Shown here: one piece after another, positions 1-8,642 of the stretch | How positions within the stretch are numbered: position 1 is the first letter of the stretch | How the letters are laid out: the number at the start of each line of letters is the position of its first letter | From: JAAYFT01 sp036562765 | Lineage (GTDB): Bacteria; Bacillota; Clostridia; Tissierellales; Tissierellaceae | Direction of reading: 5' to 3' | Assembly (NCBI GenBank): GCA_036562765.1 | Contig: DATCJO010000173.1 | Span: forward strand, 1-64,000 | Length of the DNA: 64,000 nucleotides | Translations under genes and position numbers: made by a program | The notes under the pieces: generated by a model | Told to the model about the DNA's origin: nothing | The model's database searches: none | Seen by the model: only the letters and a program-made list of their open reading frames with translations

Positions 1-80
<80 letters not shown>

Positions 81-142
81 TTTTCCTTAGCTCTTTTATT
101 GAAACTCAAAGTCTCACACTGTTCAGTTGTCTTGGTTCATTA

Positions 143-180
143 GATAATTAATGCCTCTTTTCAGAGGACACTTAATTATC
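143..180 (-). other. Leader hairpin before 16S rRNA
   Basis: Outer arms GATAATTAA and TTAATTATC enclose a second stem CCTCT-GAAA-AGAGG closed by a GNRA-type tetraloop. The 5' arm begins inside the -10 box of P2, so only transcripts started at P1 would carry the complete hairpin. Confidence 0.6.
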
Positions 181-206
181 TTACCATATTTAATATGATT
201 TGTCAA
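178..206 (-). promoter_or_regulatory. rRNA operon promoter P2 (sigma-A type)
   Basis: On the minus strand TTGACA (206-201), a 17-nt spacer and TAAGAT (183-178) form a strong sigma-A promoter about 100 nt upstream of the 16S start. It has the same -35, -10 and spacer length as the promoter at 275-303, giving the tandem arrangement typical of rRNA operons. Confidence 0.85.
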
Positions 207-274
207 CTGTTTTTTATTTGTTTTTTGAAGAATTTTGTTTTATTTTGTTTGGTTCGTTTCAGTCGACCTTACCT

Positions 275-303
275 ATCTTACTCCCTTTTTTAACTTTTGT
301 CAA
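275..303 (-). promoter_or_regulatory. rRNA operon promoter P1 (sigma-A type)
   Basis: On the minus strand TTGACA (303-298), a 17-nt spacer and TAAGAT (280-275). The upstream side is rich in A/T tracts, which could act as an UP element. It lies directly after the lysS terminator hairpin, so rRNA transcription is separated from the greA-lysS unit. Confidence 0.85.
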
Positions 304-317
304 TACCTTTTTTAAAA

Positions 318-354
318 AACTTTAAAATAAAATTGGATCGGTATTAACCGATCC
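318..354 (-). terminator. Rho-independent terminator after lysS
   Basis: Just after the lysS stop the minus strand reads GGATCGGTTAATACCGATCC (stem 354-335) followed by AATTTTATTTT. It separates greA-lysS from the rRNA promoters. Confidence 0.8.
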
Positions 355-360
355 TTGTTA

Positions 361-1842
361 TTATTCATTATCTAAAGGCTTCATAGTTGGGAATAGGATT
401 ACGTCTCTTATGCTTGGTTGGTTAGTTAGAAGTATTACAAGCCTATCTACGCCTATGCCTAGTCCTCCTGTTGGAGGTAAGCCAACTTCAATGGCATTTA
501 GGAAATCAGTATCCATCGGATGAGCTTCATCGTCTCCCAATTGTTTTCTTCTGATTTGCTCTTCAAACCTTTCTCTTTGGTCAAATGGGTCGTTTAATTC
601 TGAAAATGCATTGGCGATTTCCCATGTGTTTATATAAGCTTCAAACCTATTTGTCTTTCTTGGATCCTTTGGATTTCTCTTTGCCAATGGTGAAACTTCC
701 ACTGGATGCCCAGTAACGAATGTTGGCTGAACTAAATGTTCTTCGCAGAATTCTTCAAACATTTCAGCAATGATATGTCCCCTCTTCATGTCAGGGGTTA
801 ACTCTAATCCTTTTTCCTTTGCTATAGCTATAGCTTCTTCGTCTGTGTTAATTTCATTGAAATCAATTCCTGTGTATTCTTTTATGGCGTCTATCATGTC
901 CAACCTTCTCCAAGGTGGAGTTAGGTCTATTTCAGTTCCTTGATAGTTTATTTTTGTAGTTCCTAGTGTTTTTTGTGCAACATAAGCTATTAGGTTTTCT
1001 GTTAATTTCATCATTTCCTCATAGTCTACATAAGCTTGGTAAAGTTCAATGCTAGTAAATTCTGGGTTATGTCTTGTGTCCATTCCTTCATTTCTAAACA
1101 TTCTGCCCATTTCATATACCTTTTCAAACCCGCCTACTATAAGCCTCTTTAAATACAATTCATTAGCAATTCTTAAATACATGTCAATATCTAAGGCGTT
1201 GTGGTGAGTAATAAAGGGCCTTGCATTAGCCCCTCCAGCAATGGGACTTAATATTGGTGTTTCTACTTCCAAGAATCCTTTTTCATCTAGATATTCCTTA
1301 ATTGCCTTGATTATCTTGCTTCTTAATATGAAGGTTTCCTTTACTTCAGGATTTACAATTAAATCCACATATCTTTGCCTATATCTTAAATCTGGGTCCT
1401 TTAATCCATGCCATTTTTCAGGCAATATTTGTAGGCATTTTGTTAATAGTGTTATTTCTTTAGCCCTAACGGATATTTCACCGGTTTTAGTCTTAAAAAC
1501 TTCTCCCTTAACGCCAATAATATCTCCAATATCTAAGAGATTTAAATCCTTATATTCTTCTTCGCCAAGCAAATCTTGCTTTATGAAAATTTGAATCTTT
1601 CCTTTACTGTCTTGCAAATCCATAAAGCAAACTTTTCCATGGCCTCTTCTTGACATGATTCTTCCTGCAACAGAAACTTCTTTTCCTTCTAGCTCTTCAA
1701 AGTTTTCTTTAATTGTGATGCTGTGATGGGTATAGTCATATTTTTCTATTAGATATGGGTTTTTTCCTTTGTTGATAAGTTCCTTAAGCTTTTCTCTTCT
1801 TATCCTTAGCATCTCATTTAAATTTAAATCCGCATCCGCCAT
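361..1842 (-). CDS. lysS: Lysyl-tRNA synthetase, class II
   Basis: A cytosolic enzyme that charges tRNA-Lys with lysine using ATP. The 493-residue product has the usual family length. An N-terminal OB-fold anticodon-binding domain (about residues 55-150) is followed by the class II catalytic core: motif 1 around FLEVETPIL, motif 2 FRNEGMDTRHNPEF with its catalytic Arg, and motif 3 GLGIGVDRLVILL near residues 460-473. The start ATG has a strong AAGGAGG site. It lies 28 nt downstream of greA and is probably cotranscribed from the greA promoter. The next unit downstream is the rRNA operon. Confidence 0.97.
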   Translation of the reverse strand: MADADLNLNEMLRIRREKLKELINKGKNPYLIEKYDYTHHSITIKENFEELEGKEVSVAGRIMSRRGHGKVCFMDLQDSKGKIQIFIKQDLLGEEEYKDLNLLDIGDIIGVKGEVFKTKTGEISVRAKEITLLTKCLQILPEKWHGLKDPDLRYRQRYVDLIVNPEVKETFILRSKIIKAIKEYLDEKGFLEVETPILSPIAGGANARPFITHHNALDIDMYLRIANELYLKRLIVGGFEKVYEMGRMFRNEGMDTRHNPEFTSIELYQAYVDYEEMMKLTENLIAYVAQKTLGTTKINYQGTEIDLTPPWRRLDMIDAIKEYTGIDFNEINTDEEAIAIAKEKGLELTPDMKRGHIIAEMFEEFCEEHLVQPTFVTGHPVEVSPLAKRNPKDPRKTNRFEAYINTWEIANAFSELNDPFDQRERFEEQIRRKQLGDDEAHPMDTDFLNAIEVGLPPTGGLGIGVDRLVILLTNQPSIRDVILFPTMKPLDNE

Positions 1843-1870
1843 TAGCTTACCTCCTTGGTTCCCATTAGTT

Positions 1871-2347
1871 TCATCTTGTTATGCTTATAATTTGGTATTT
1901 TATAACCCCATCTGGTACGATAACATCAACGATGTCACCAGATTTACGTCCCAACAACGCCTTCCCTACAGGGGATTCATTTGAAATTTTTCCATTATAT
2001 GGGTCAGCTTCTGCTGAGCCAACTATTGTATATTCCATTTCTTCATCAAATTCTAAATCTTTTACTAAGACCCTTGACCCTATGCTTACTTTATCAGTAG
2101 TTATTTCTTCTTTATCTATTATTTTTGCATTTCTAAGCATTGATTCGAGCTTATTAATTCTATCTTCAAGCTGAGCTTGCTCATTTTTCGCTTCATCATA
2201 CTCTGAATTTTCACTTATATCTCCAAAACTCAATGCTTGTTTAATCTTCTCTGCAATTTCTTTTCTCTTAACAGTCTTTAATTCTTCTAGTTCATTTTCT
2301 AGTCTTTTTAAACCATCTTCTGTTAAAAATACATCTTTGTCTGCCAT
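1871..2347 (-). CDS. greA: Transcription elongation factor GreA
   Basis: GreA enters the secondary channel of RNA polymerase and stimulates cleavage of backtracked transcripts. The product is 158 residues, the standard length. The N-terminal half is a long antiparallel coiled coil (roughly residues 8-75) containing the conserved acidic stretch SENSEYDEAKNEQ at its tip. The C-terminal FKBP-like domain includes the GSRVLV and SPVGKALLG segments. It is the first gene of the greA-lysS unit and is preceded by a perfect sigma-A promoter at 2442-2470. Confidence 0.96.
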   Translation of the reverse strand: MADKDVFLTEDGLKRLENELEELKTVKRKEIAEKIKQALSFGDISENSEYDEAKNEQAQLEDRINKLESMLRNAKIIDKEEITTDKVSIGSRVLVKDLEFDEEMEYTIVGSAEADPYNGKISNESPVGKALLGRKSGDIVDVIVPDGVIKYQIISITR

Positions 2348-2441
2348 CTAACTCTCTCCCTTTCATATTTTACACTATTGAATCTATATAAAATCAAAGA
2401 ATTTTACAATTTTAATTGAATTACTTCTATGTATGCAAGTT

Positions 2442-2470
2442 ATTATAATCAAGTAATCAAATTATGTCAA
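2442..2470 (-). promoter_or_regulatory. Perfect-consensus sigma-A promoter for greA-lysS
   Basis: Minus strand: TTGACA (2470-2465), 17-nt spacer, TATAAT (2447-2442). All twelve hexamer positions match consensus. It sits only 3 nt past the stop of the preceding gene. Confidence 0.9.
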
Positions 2471-2473
2471 GTA

Positions 2474-3364
2474 TTAGAACCTTCCCTTAATTCTTAGGAA
2501 GTTTTCTGCAAACCTCCTTGTTGAATAAAGCTCATTTTCTGCATACAAAAGTATGCTGTTAAATTGTTTCAAGGATAAAGCTTCAAATAGACTAGAGCTG
2601 ATTTCTTTACTGGTTAAAAATTCTTTATGTTCATAGTTATTTAGAGTGAAATAAAAATCCTTTATTAAAGGTGGCCTATTTACAAGCTTTTCATTTTCAC
2701 CTCTGCTAAAATCAAATACCAACGAATGCTTTTTTAGTTTATTTATTATATAATCCATATTGTCTATAAAATTGATAATAACATTATAATTCCCAGCAAT
2801 TCTTTCAATATTATTGGAAAAAAATACAGAGATGCCCGTCTCTTCTAGTATATAATTATATAAGTCGTTTTGATTCTGTTCACTTAACCCAGCAACAGTA
2901 ATATATGCTACATGTCTAGATAGTGTTTTTATTGTTCTTTTAATCCTTTCTATATCACTATCCAAAATCAATATTTCTTTTTCCTGTAAATTATCATTTA
3001 GAATTTCATAGATTTCTTTTAGTATAAATGGTAGATATTTTATCCTTATATTTTCGCCATAAAATACTTTAACATTTGTATTATCTTCAATTGTTTTCAA
3101 TACATTATAATTTAATTTTTCTTGACCTTCTAAATATACTCCACCTATTTCCTCATTTAAGACCTCCTTTATCCCTTCTATATATTTATTTAAATCATCA
3201 TTATCATCAAAATCTATTGGCTTAATATTTATGCCTGCAAAGATTATATTTTCTGCTTCATGTAATACTTTCGGTTTTATATTGGGAACAAAAAAATTAG
3301 GCAAGAGTTTTGTTATTCCTTTTTTGTATTGATTTAAATACTTTTTTTCATCTATAATATACAA
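2474..3364 (-). CDS. Protein of unknown function between dusB and greA
   Basis: I do not recognise this 296-residue protein. It is cytosolic in character, with no signal peptide or obvious membrane segment. From about residue 145 it alternates hydrophobic strands (EILILDS, VAYITVAG, ISVFFSN, NVIINF, LVFDFS) with helices, suggesting a Rossmann-like alpha/beta fold, but no GxGxxG motif is visible. The end is basic and aromatic (RRFAENFLRIKGRF). The start is uncertain: the TTG used here lies about 14 nt from a GGAGGG site, longer than ideal. It sits 72 nt after dusB in the same direction and may share its transcript. The coding region looks intact. Confidence 0.75.
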   Translation of the reverse strand: MYIIDEKKYLNQYKKGITKLLPNFFVPNIKPKVLHEAENIIFAGINIKPIDFDDNDDLNKYIEGIKEVLNEEIGGVYLEGQEKLNYNVLKTIEDNTNVKVFYGENIRIKYLPFILKEIYEILNDNLQEKEILILDSDIERIKRTIKTLSRHVAYITVAGLSEQNQNDLYNYILEETGISVFFSNNIERIAGNYNVIINFIDNMDYIINKLKKHSLVFDFSRGENEKLVNRPPLIKDFYFTLNNYEHKEFLTSKEISSSLFEALSLKQFNSILLYAENELYSTRRFAENFLRIKGRF

Positions 3365-3436
3365 TAATCCTATATTAACCCTCCTCTCTAGTTTTTAAAA
3401 TATTATATGAGGAAGGTTATATATTAATTACTGGGC

Positions 3437-4405
3437 CTATTGGTTGTTATAAAGATATTCTAATAAAACCCTTTCCATCTCTTCTTTATTATCGATATGG
3501 TTAATTAAATTCTTTATTTCATTGGAATCCTTTTGCCCCTTTAAATACCAAGCAACATGTTTCCTCATTTCAAGTACTCCAATCTTTTCCCCTTTAATTG
3601 AACAAAGCAAATTAAGATGCCTAATACATGTATAAACTATTTCATCCAGGGATGGTGGAGGAATTTTTCTTCCTTCCATAAGTCCTAATATCCTCTTAAA
3701 AATCCATGGATTTCCTCGAGCACCTCTACCTATTGCAACTGCGTCACATCCTGTAGATTTAAGCATTTCAATAGCATCTTCAGGCTGAAAAATATCTCCA
3801 TTTCCAATTATAGGAATGTTTATATTTTCTTTTATAAGTTTTATATATCCCCAATCTGCTTTGCCAGAATAAAACATTTCTCTAGTTCTGGCATGTATTG
3901 TTAAAGCTGAGATGCCTTCTTCCTCTGCAATTTTCGCAATTTCAAGGCCATTAATGTGTTCTCTATCCCACCCCATCCTAATTTTTACAGTAACAGGTTT
4001 TTTAGATACCTTAACTACCTCTCTAAATATTCTTCTAACTAAGCTAGGATTTTTCATCAGGGCACATCCATCATTATTTCTAACAATCTTTGGAGTAGGA
4101 CAGCCCATATTTATATCTATAATATCTATGTCATCTCTTGGATTTAAATAGCATTCGACTACATGAGCCATTACTTGTGGATCTGAACCAAATATCTGGA
4201 CAGCAATAGGCCTTTCATTAGGGTTTATCTTCATTAGCTCTTTTGTATTGGAATCATTATAAAATAGACCTTTACTGCTAATCATTTCTGAAAATACTAA
4301 TCCAGCACCCATTTCCTTGCAAATAATCCTAAAGGCCATATCTGTAACGCCAGCCATGGGAGCTAAAAATACATTGTTTTTCAACTGAACACTGCCTATT
4401 TTCAT
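3437..4405 (-). CDS. dusB: tRNA-dihydrouridine synthase
   Basis: An FMN enzyme that reduces specific uridines in the tRNA D-loop to dihydrouridine with NADPH. The 322-residue protein has the TIM-barrel start (LAPMAGVTDMAFR, residues 14-26), the catalytic cysteine in NMGCPTPKIV (Cys102), and the phosphate-binding segments GNGDIF and GRGARGNPWIF. The C-terminal helical domain (from about 245) contacts tRNA. It lies 33 nt downstream of coaX. In Bacillus dusB is also found between the folate/coaX genes and lysS, supporting conserved gene order. Confidence 0.95.
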   Translation of the reverse strand: MKIGSVQLKNNVFLAPMAGVTDMAFRIICKEMGAGLVFSEMISSKGLFYNDSNTKELMKINPNERPIAVQIFGSDPQVMAHVVECYLNPRDDIDIIDINMGCPTPKIVRNNDGCALMKNPSLVRRIFREVVKVSKKPVTVKIRMGWDREHINGLEIAKIAEEEGISALTIHARTREMFYSGKADWGYIKLIKENINIPIIGNGDIFQPEDAIEMLKSTGCDAVAIGRGARGNPWIFKRILGLMEGRKIPPPSLDEIVYTCIRHLNLLCSIKGEKIGVLEMRKHVAWYLKGQKDSNEIKNLINHIDNKEEMERVLLEYLYNNQ

Positions 4406-4438
4406 TTATGCCTCCATATATACAATAAAAGCAAGTAG

Positions 4439-5224
4439 CTAAACGCTACTTACTTTATTTCTATTAAATATAATTCTTAAACCTTCCAAAGTCAAGTATT
4501 TATCAATTTTTTGTATATATTTGCTTTCTGATGCAATTAAGCTTGCAAAGCCTCCTGTTGCTATGACTTTAATGTCATCTCCTTCATCCTTCAATTCTTC
4601 CATCATCTTTTCAATTATATAATCAACAAGTCCTATATATCCATATACTAATCCTGCTTGAATGCTGTTTACAGTATTTTTAGCTATGACGCTCTTTGGT
4701 TTCGCTATTTCCACTTTTGGAAGCTTTGCTGTTCTTAAAAACAATGCTTCAGAAGAAATCTTAATTCCTGGTGCAATTGCTCCTCCTAGATATTCACCCT
4801 TCTTAGAGACTGCACAGAATGTTGTAGCTGTTCCAAAATCTACTATAATTACTGGCCCGCCATATTTTTCATAAGCTGCTACTGCATTTACTATTCTATC
4901 TGACCCTACTTCACGGGGATTATCATATTTTATATTCATTCCTGTTTTAACACCAGGTCCTACAATTATTGGCTTCACATTAAAATATTTTATACTCATG
5001 GCAGATAGAGTGTGCATAAGTGGTGGTACTACTGAAGATATAATAATATCCTTGACATCTTTAATGCTTATGCCATTAAATTTAAATAGCTGATCAACTA
5101 AAAGTCCATATTCATCTGATGTTTTATCCTTATCAGTTGCAATTCTCCAATCATATAACAATTTTTCGCCATCATATACTCCAAGTACTATGTTAGTATT
5201 GCCTACATCTATTACTAATAGCAA
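4439..5224 (-). CDS. coaX: Type III pantothenate kinase
   Basis: CoaX phosphorylates pantothenate, the first step of coenzyme A synthesis, in the cytosol. I choose the TTG at 5224-5222 as start: it is preceded by GGAAGGTG at good distance and gives MLLVIDVGNTN, the usual beginning of the family; an upstream ATG at 5239 has no good ribosome site. The protein is then 261 residues. It shows the ASKHA phosphate-binding start DVGNTN, the GPGVKTGM segment, and VDFGTATTF with the catalytic Asp region. It follows a pantothenate-type ECF S-component by about 30 nt, which suggests uptake and phosphorylation of the vitamin are cotranscribed. Confidence 0.93.
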   Translation of the reverse strand: MLLVIDVGNTNIVLGVYDGEKLLYDWRIATDKDKTSDEYGLLVDQLFKFNGISIKDVKDIIISSVVPPLMHTLSAMSIKYFNVKPIIVGPGVKTGMNIKYDNPREVGSDRIVNAVAAYEKYGGPVIIVDFGTATTFCAVSKKGEYLGGAIAPGIKISSEALFLRTAKLPKVEIAKPKSVIAKNTVNSIQAGLVYGYIGLVDYIIEKMMEELKDEGDDIKVIATGGFASLIASESKYIQKIDKYLTLEGLRIIFNRNKVSSV

Positions 5225-5257
5225 AATTTCACCTTCCATCCACTATCTTCTGTTTTT

Positions 5258-6016
5258 TTATTTTCTATTTTTTAAAGCTCCAACCACTGAAGTTACTATT
5301 ATTATAGCAATAATAGCTTCAGGTATACCATTGGTTACACCTATACCAAATATTACTTTCCTAGCAGTAGATACATCTTGGCCTAATGCTGCTACAAACT
5401 TTTCTGCATATAAAAGATATATCATGCTAAGTACTCCAACTGTATTGGTAAGGGTACCTGCAATGGATGAAATCATTACATCTAAAGCCTTTTCTTTAAA
5501 TTTTTTATGTGTTAAATATGCTAAAGCTACAGTTAATATTAATAGAAGAATATTTACAACAATTGTTAGAAACTGTGAACTTTGGAAATCTATTATACCT
5601 CTTGCTATACCATAAATCAAATACCCAATAATTCCTAACCATATTAGGTCTAAAAGGGCCAAAACTTTTTTATTCCCTAGATTTCTCAAAGTGCTGTATA
5701 CATAATAAGACACTAATCCAATCAAAACTCTAGGCACAACAGATACAAGGGGATTTAAAAATACAAAAGATACAGGTGTAGGATTAGTTAAAGCTTGATA
5801 TATGCTAAATAACCCAAAGATAAGCCCTATAAAACCTCCTACAACAGGCCCTTCCATAATGGCACCAATAATTACCGGTATATGCATTATCGTAGCTCTT
5901 GTAGGCCCTATGGGTATAAACCCAATTGGAGTCATTCCAAGTACTATTGATATTGCTCCTAAAACTCCTATAATGACAATTTTTCTAAGGCTTAAAACAT
6001 TTTTTTCACTTGACAT
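5258..6016 (-). CDS. ECF transporter substrate-binding (S) subunit, probably for pantothenate
   Basis: A 252-residue integral membrane protein with about six hydrophobic segments, of the energy-coupling-factor S-component type that captures a vitamin and joins a shared EcfA/T module. The segment GPTRATIMHIPVIIGAIMEG near residues 32-51 is typical of the COG4684-like S subunits. No ATPase or T component is encoded in the window. Its place directly upstream of coaX suggests pantothenate as substrate, which is an inference from context. The ATG has a GGAGGG site, and a consensus-like promoter is found at 6122-6150. Confidence 0.82.
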   Translation of the reverse strand: MSSEKNVLSLRKIVIIGVLGAISIVLGMTPIGFIPIGPTRATIMHIPVIIGAIMEGPVVGGFIGLIFGLFSIYQALTNPTPVSFVFLNPLVSVVPRVLIGLVSYYVYSTLRNLGNKKVLALLDLIWLGIIGYLIYGIARGIIDFQSSQFLTIVVNILLLILTVALAYLTHKKFKEKALDVMISSIAGTLTNTVGVLSMIYLLYAEKFVAALGQDVSTARKVIFGIGVTNGIPEAIIAIIIVTSVVGALKNRK

Positions 6017-6047
6017 ATATATCCCTCCGCTCTAGTTCTTGTAAAGA

Positions 6048-6067
6048 TACTAGTCGATACTAGTATT
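6048..6067 (-). other. Leader hairpin before the ECF S-subunit gene
   Basis: ATACTAGT-ATCG-ACTAGTAT forms an 8-bp stem with a 4-nt loop in the leader RNA, about 32 nt before the start codon. A second small hairpin, GTTGG-GTAG-CCAAC (about 6103-6116), lies just upstream. No U-run follows either, so they are not intrinsic terminators. I could not match them to a known riboswitch. Confidence 0.5.
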
Positions 6068-6121
6068 ATTTGTTTAACATTAAAGTCCAACTCTTTCCGA
6101 TGTTGGCTACCCAACAAAATC

Positions 6122-6150
6122 ATTATAATTATATTTTTATATTTATTCAA
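6122..6150 (-). promoter_or_regulatory. Sigma-A promoter for ECF S-subunit / coaX
   Basis: Minus strand TTGAAT (6150-6145), 17-nt spacer, TATAAT (6127-6122). It predicts a leader of about 100 nt. Confidence 0.75.
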
Positions 6151-6370
6151 TATTTTCTATAGAAATATTTAGATTTTATTAGCCATTTATTAGTCTTAAG
6201 ACGACAGAAAAAGATTTCAAAAACTCCTTCAGCGGTGCCTAAATCAAATGTCATTATTTTCAGGTAATTGCAAATATACACTTCTAAATGCTGCTTAAAA
6301 ATATTTATTACTAAATAAATACTTTACAACTATTAACTTTTAACCATCACTATTAACTATTAACTATTCA
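6151..6370. other. Non-coding gap between the DmpA-type gene and its downstream promoter
   Basis: No gene seen. The part at about 6324-6366 consists of the AT-rich ACTATTAAC / ATTCACTA repeat also found near 11.5 kb and 47.5 kb. The rest is AT-rich with no clear terminator for the upstream aminopeptidase gene. Confidence 0.5.
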
Positions 6371-7330
6371 CTAAATTTGTATGTCTTTAAAAGCTTTCAA
6401 TCCATGGGTGCTTTCTGCATAATAAATTGCATTTAACACAGCTTTAGCCACAACTTCAGCTGCCAATGTCCCTATGAGGTTTATATCTGCCTTTATTTCG
6501 CCAGTGGCCAATGCAAATATAGTGTCTCCATCTACCATTGTATGAATAGGATTAATTGTTCTCGCTAGGCCATTGTGAGCCATCTGTGCAACTTTATTTG
6601 CTTCAGCTTTTGTAAGTACTCCATTTGTAGCTACAACTCCAATAGTTGTATTAGCTAGAGTAAACCCTATATTTTTATTTACATTCTTCATAATCTCTAC
6701 AGTGTTAAGGAGTTTCTCTTTTTCATAATCATAAACCCCTGCTATTTGCTTACCTGATAAATCATAGATATCTCCAAAGCTGTTTACAGCAACTATTGCT
6801 GATACAATTAATTCCCCAACCTTTACTGTGGCAGAACCAAGTCCTGATTTCATTGCATTTTGGGGGCCTAATATTTTGCCAACAGTTGCCCCAAGGCCGC
6901 AGCCAATATTCCCTTGTCTGTTTTCTGCTGAACTTGCATTTAAACAAGCCTCATAACCCATGTTTATATCAGGCCTTATCTTATAATCGCCAATAGTTAA
7001 GTCAAATATTACTGCAGATGCTACTATAGGTACCTTAGTTACACCTACATCAAACCCAATTCCCTTTTCCTCTAAATATCTCATTACTCCAGAAGCTGTT
7101 TCTAAGCCAAAAGCAGAACCGCCTGATAATACTACTGCATGGACTTTGTCTACCATCTTGTCAGGTTTAAATAAGTCTGTCTCCCTTGTACCTGGAGCAG
7201 AACCCCTCACATCTACACCACCAATAGCACCATTTTCACACAATATTACTGTGCAACCAGTCATTCCTTTTTCTGATTGGGCATGCCCTACTTTAATGCA
7301 TTTTACATCTGTTATATAACCTTCGTACAT
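6371..7330 (-). CDS. P1-family (DmpA/BapA-type) self-processing aminopeptidase
   Basis: The family comprises N-terminal nucleophile hydrolases that split themselves into two chains and remove N-terminal residues, in several members beta-alanine or D-amino acids. The 319-residue product shows the family hallmarks: early GHAQ and GAIGGVDVRGSAPGTRE, VVLSGGSAFGLETASGV (residues 66-82), the Gly/Asn-rich GNIGCGLGATVGK, and the probable autocleavage site ANTTIGVVATN, with Thr228 as the new nucleophile after Asn227. There is no signal peptide, so a cytosolic role is likely. The gene stands alone between the decarboxylase operon and the pantothenate genes. Substrate is not deducible. Confidence 0.88.
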   Translation of the reverse strand: MYEGYITDVKCIKVGHAQSEKGMTGCTVILCENGAIGGVDVRGSAPGTRETDLFKPDKMVDKVHAVVLSGGSAFGLETASGVMRYLEEKGIGFDVGVTKVPIVASAVIFDLTIGDYKIRPDINMGYEACLNASSAENRQGNIGCGLGATVGKILGPQNAMKSGLGSATVKVGELIVSAIVAVNSFGDIYDLSGKQIAGVYDYEKEKLLNTVEIMKNVNKNIGFTLANTTIGVVATNGVLTKAEANKVAQMAHNGLARTINPIHTMVDGDTIFALATGEIKADINLIGTLAAEVVAKAVLNAIYYAESTHGLKAFKDIQI

Positions 7331-7360
7331 AATATACCTCCCAAATCAGCTTAACATGTA

Positions 7361-7405
7361 AATAGGATTACAATAGAGTATTTACCCATCTATTGTAATC
7401 CTATT
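7361..7405 (-). terminator. Long inverted repeat, probable terminator of the decarboxylase operon
   Basis: A perfect 17-bp stem (AATAGGATTACAATAGA with its complement) and an 11-nt loop follow the mmdB stop by about 30 nt. The U-run after the stem is poor, so termination is likely but not certain. Confidence 0.55.
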
Positions 7406-7435
7406 ACTGACAGTTATATAAATTTACTAATTATT

Positions 7436-8617
7436 TTAACCTCCAAAGTAATTAAGTAAAAGTCCAGCAGCTATTGCAGAACCAATAACCCCTGCTACAT
7501 TTGGCCCCATGGCATGCATCAATATAAAGTTGCCTGGATTTTCTTCTTGTGCAACTTTTTGGGATACCCTAGCTGCCATAGGTACTGCAGATACTCCTGC
7601 GGAACCTATTAAAGGATTTATCTTCCCTCCAGAAAGTTTATACATAATCTTTCCAAATATTACTCCTCCTGCTGTACCGCCAGCAAATGCTATTAATCCT
7701 AATGCTATAATACCTAATGTCCTTGGTGTTAAGAAGTTTTCAGCACTTGCAGTAGCACCTACTGTAGTTCCTAGGAATATTGTTATTATATTTAATAGTT
7801 CATTTTGAGCAGTCTTGGATAATCTATCTGCAACCAAACATTCTCTAAGTAAATTCCCAAACATCAACATACCAACAAGTGATGCAGCTGATGGAAGCAA
7901 CAACGCAACTATTACTGTTACCATAATTGGGAAAATTATTTTTTCCCTCTTTGATACAGGTCTAAGTTGTTCCATAACTACAGACCTTTCTTCCTTTGTT
8001 GTTAAAGCCCTCATAATAGGTGGTTGAATTATTGGTACCAAAGCCATATAAGAATATGCAGCTACTGCAATAGGTCCAAGCAAATGAGGAGCTAATTTTG
8101 AGGTTAGATAAAGTGCAGTAGGACCATCAGCGCCACCTATAATTCCTATACTTGCTGCTTCAGGCCCAGTAAATCCTAATAAAGTTGCACCTATAAATGT
8201 TATAAATATTCCTAGTTGAGCTGCAGCACCAAGTAAAATGCTCTTTGGATTTGCAATCAATGGTCCAAAATCTGTCATAGCTCCTATTCCAAGGAAAATT
8301 AGTGGAGGATAAATACCCAATTTAACTCCCTGATACAAATAATACAACAATCCGCCATATTCTACTGTAACTGGTACCAACTTACCACTTGCGTCTTCAA
8401 CAACTTCAACAACTGGAGGTTTCATAAGCCCTACTTCTGGCAAATTTGCTAGTAACATACCAAATGCTATTGGCACAAGCAAAAGAGGTTCAAATTCCTT
8501 AACTATTGCCAAATATAAAAGTATAAAGGAAACTCCAATCATGGCAGCTTGTTTCAAAGTTAAAGATGCTAGTCCTGTACTTTCCAAAAAATGTATTAGT
8601 ATATTTCCAAAATCCAT
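7436..8617 (-). CDS. mmdB: Na+-translocating decarboxylase beta subunit (membrane channel)
   Basis: The beta subunit removes CO2 from carboxybiotin and couples this to export of Na+. The 393-residue protein is very hydrophobic (about nine or more segments). Family signatures are GIGAMTDFGPLIANP, the Na+-site segment GGADGPTALYLTSKLAPHL with its conserved Asp, and AYSYMALVPIIQPPIMRAL. It is the last gene of the operon mcmA1-mcmA2-meaB-mce-mmdA-mmdD-mmdC-mmdB, which points to methylmalonyl-CoA as substrate of the complex, although glutaconyl-CoA and oxaloacetate pumps have nearly identical beta subunits. A paralogue lies at 19181-20293. Confidence 0.93.
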   Translation of the reverse strand: MDFGNILIHFLESTGLASLTLKQAAMIGVSFILLYLAIVKEFEPLLLVPIAFGMLLANLPEVGLMKPPVVEVVEDASGKLVPVTVEYGGLLYYLYQGVKLGIYPPLIFLGIGAMTDFGPLIANPKSILLGAAAQLGIFITFIGATLLGFTGPEAASIGIIGGADGPTALYLTSKLAPHLLGPIAVAAYSYMALVPIIQPPIMRALTTKEERSVVMEQLRPVSKREKIIFPIMVTVIVALLLPSAASLVGMLMFGNLLRECLVADRLSKTAQNELLNIITIFLGTTVGATASAENFLTPRTLGIIALGLIAFAGGTAGGVIFGKIMYKLSGGKINPLIGSAGVSAVPMAARVSQKVAQEENPGNFILMHAMGPNVAGVIGSAIAAGLLLNYFGG

Positions 8618-8642
8618 TTATCTTCCTTCCTTTCTCCAGGAA

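Noticed and set aside
6200..6260. GGCACCGCTGAAGGAG on the minus strand resembles part of a glycine riboswitch
   Set aside because: The other conserved parts of the aptamer (CTCTCAGG, GGACAGA type segments) are missing and the downstream gene has its own promoter between.
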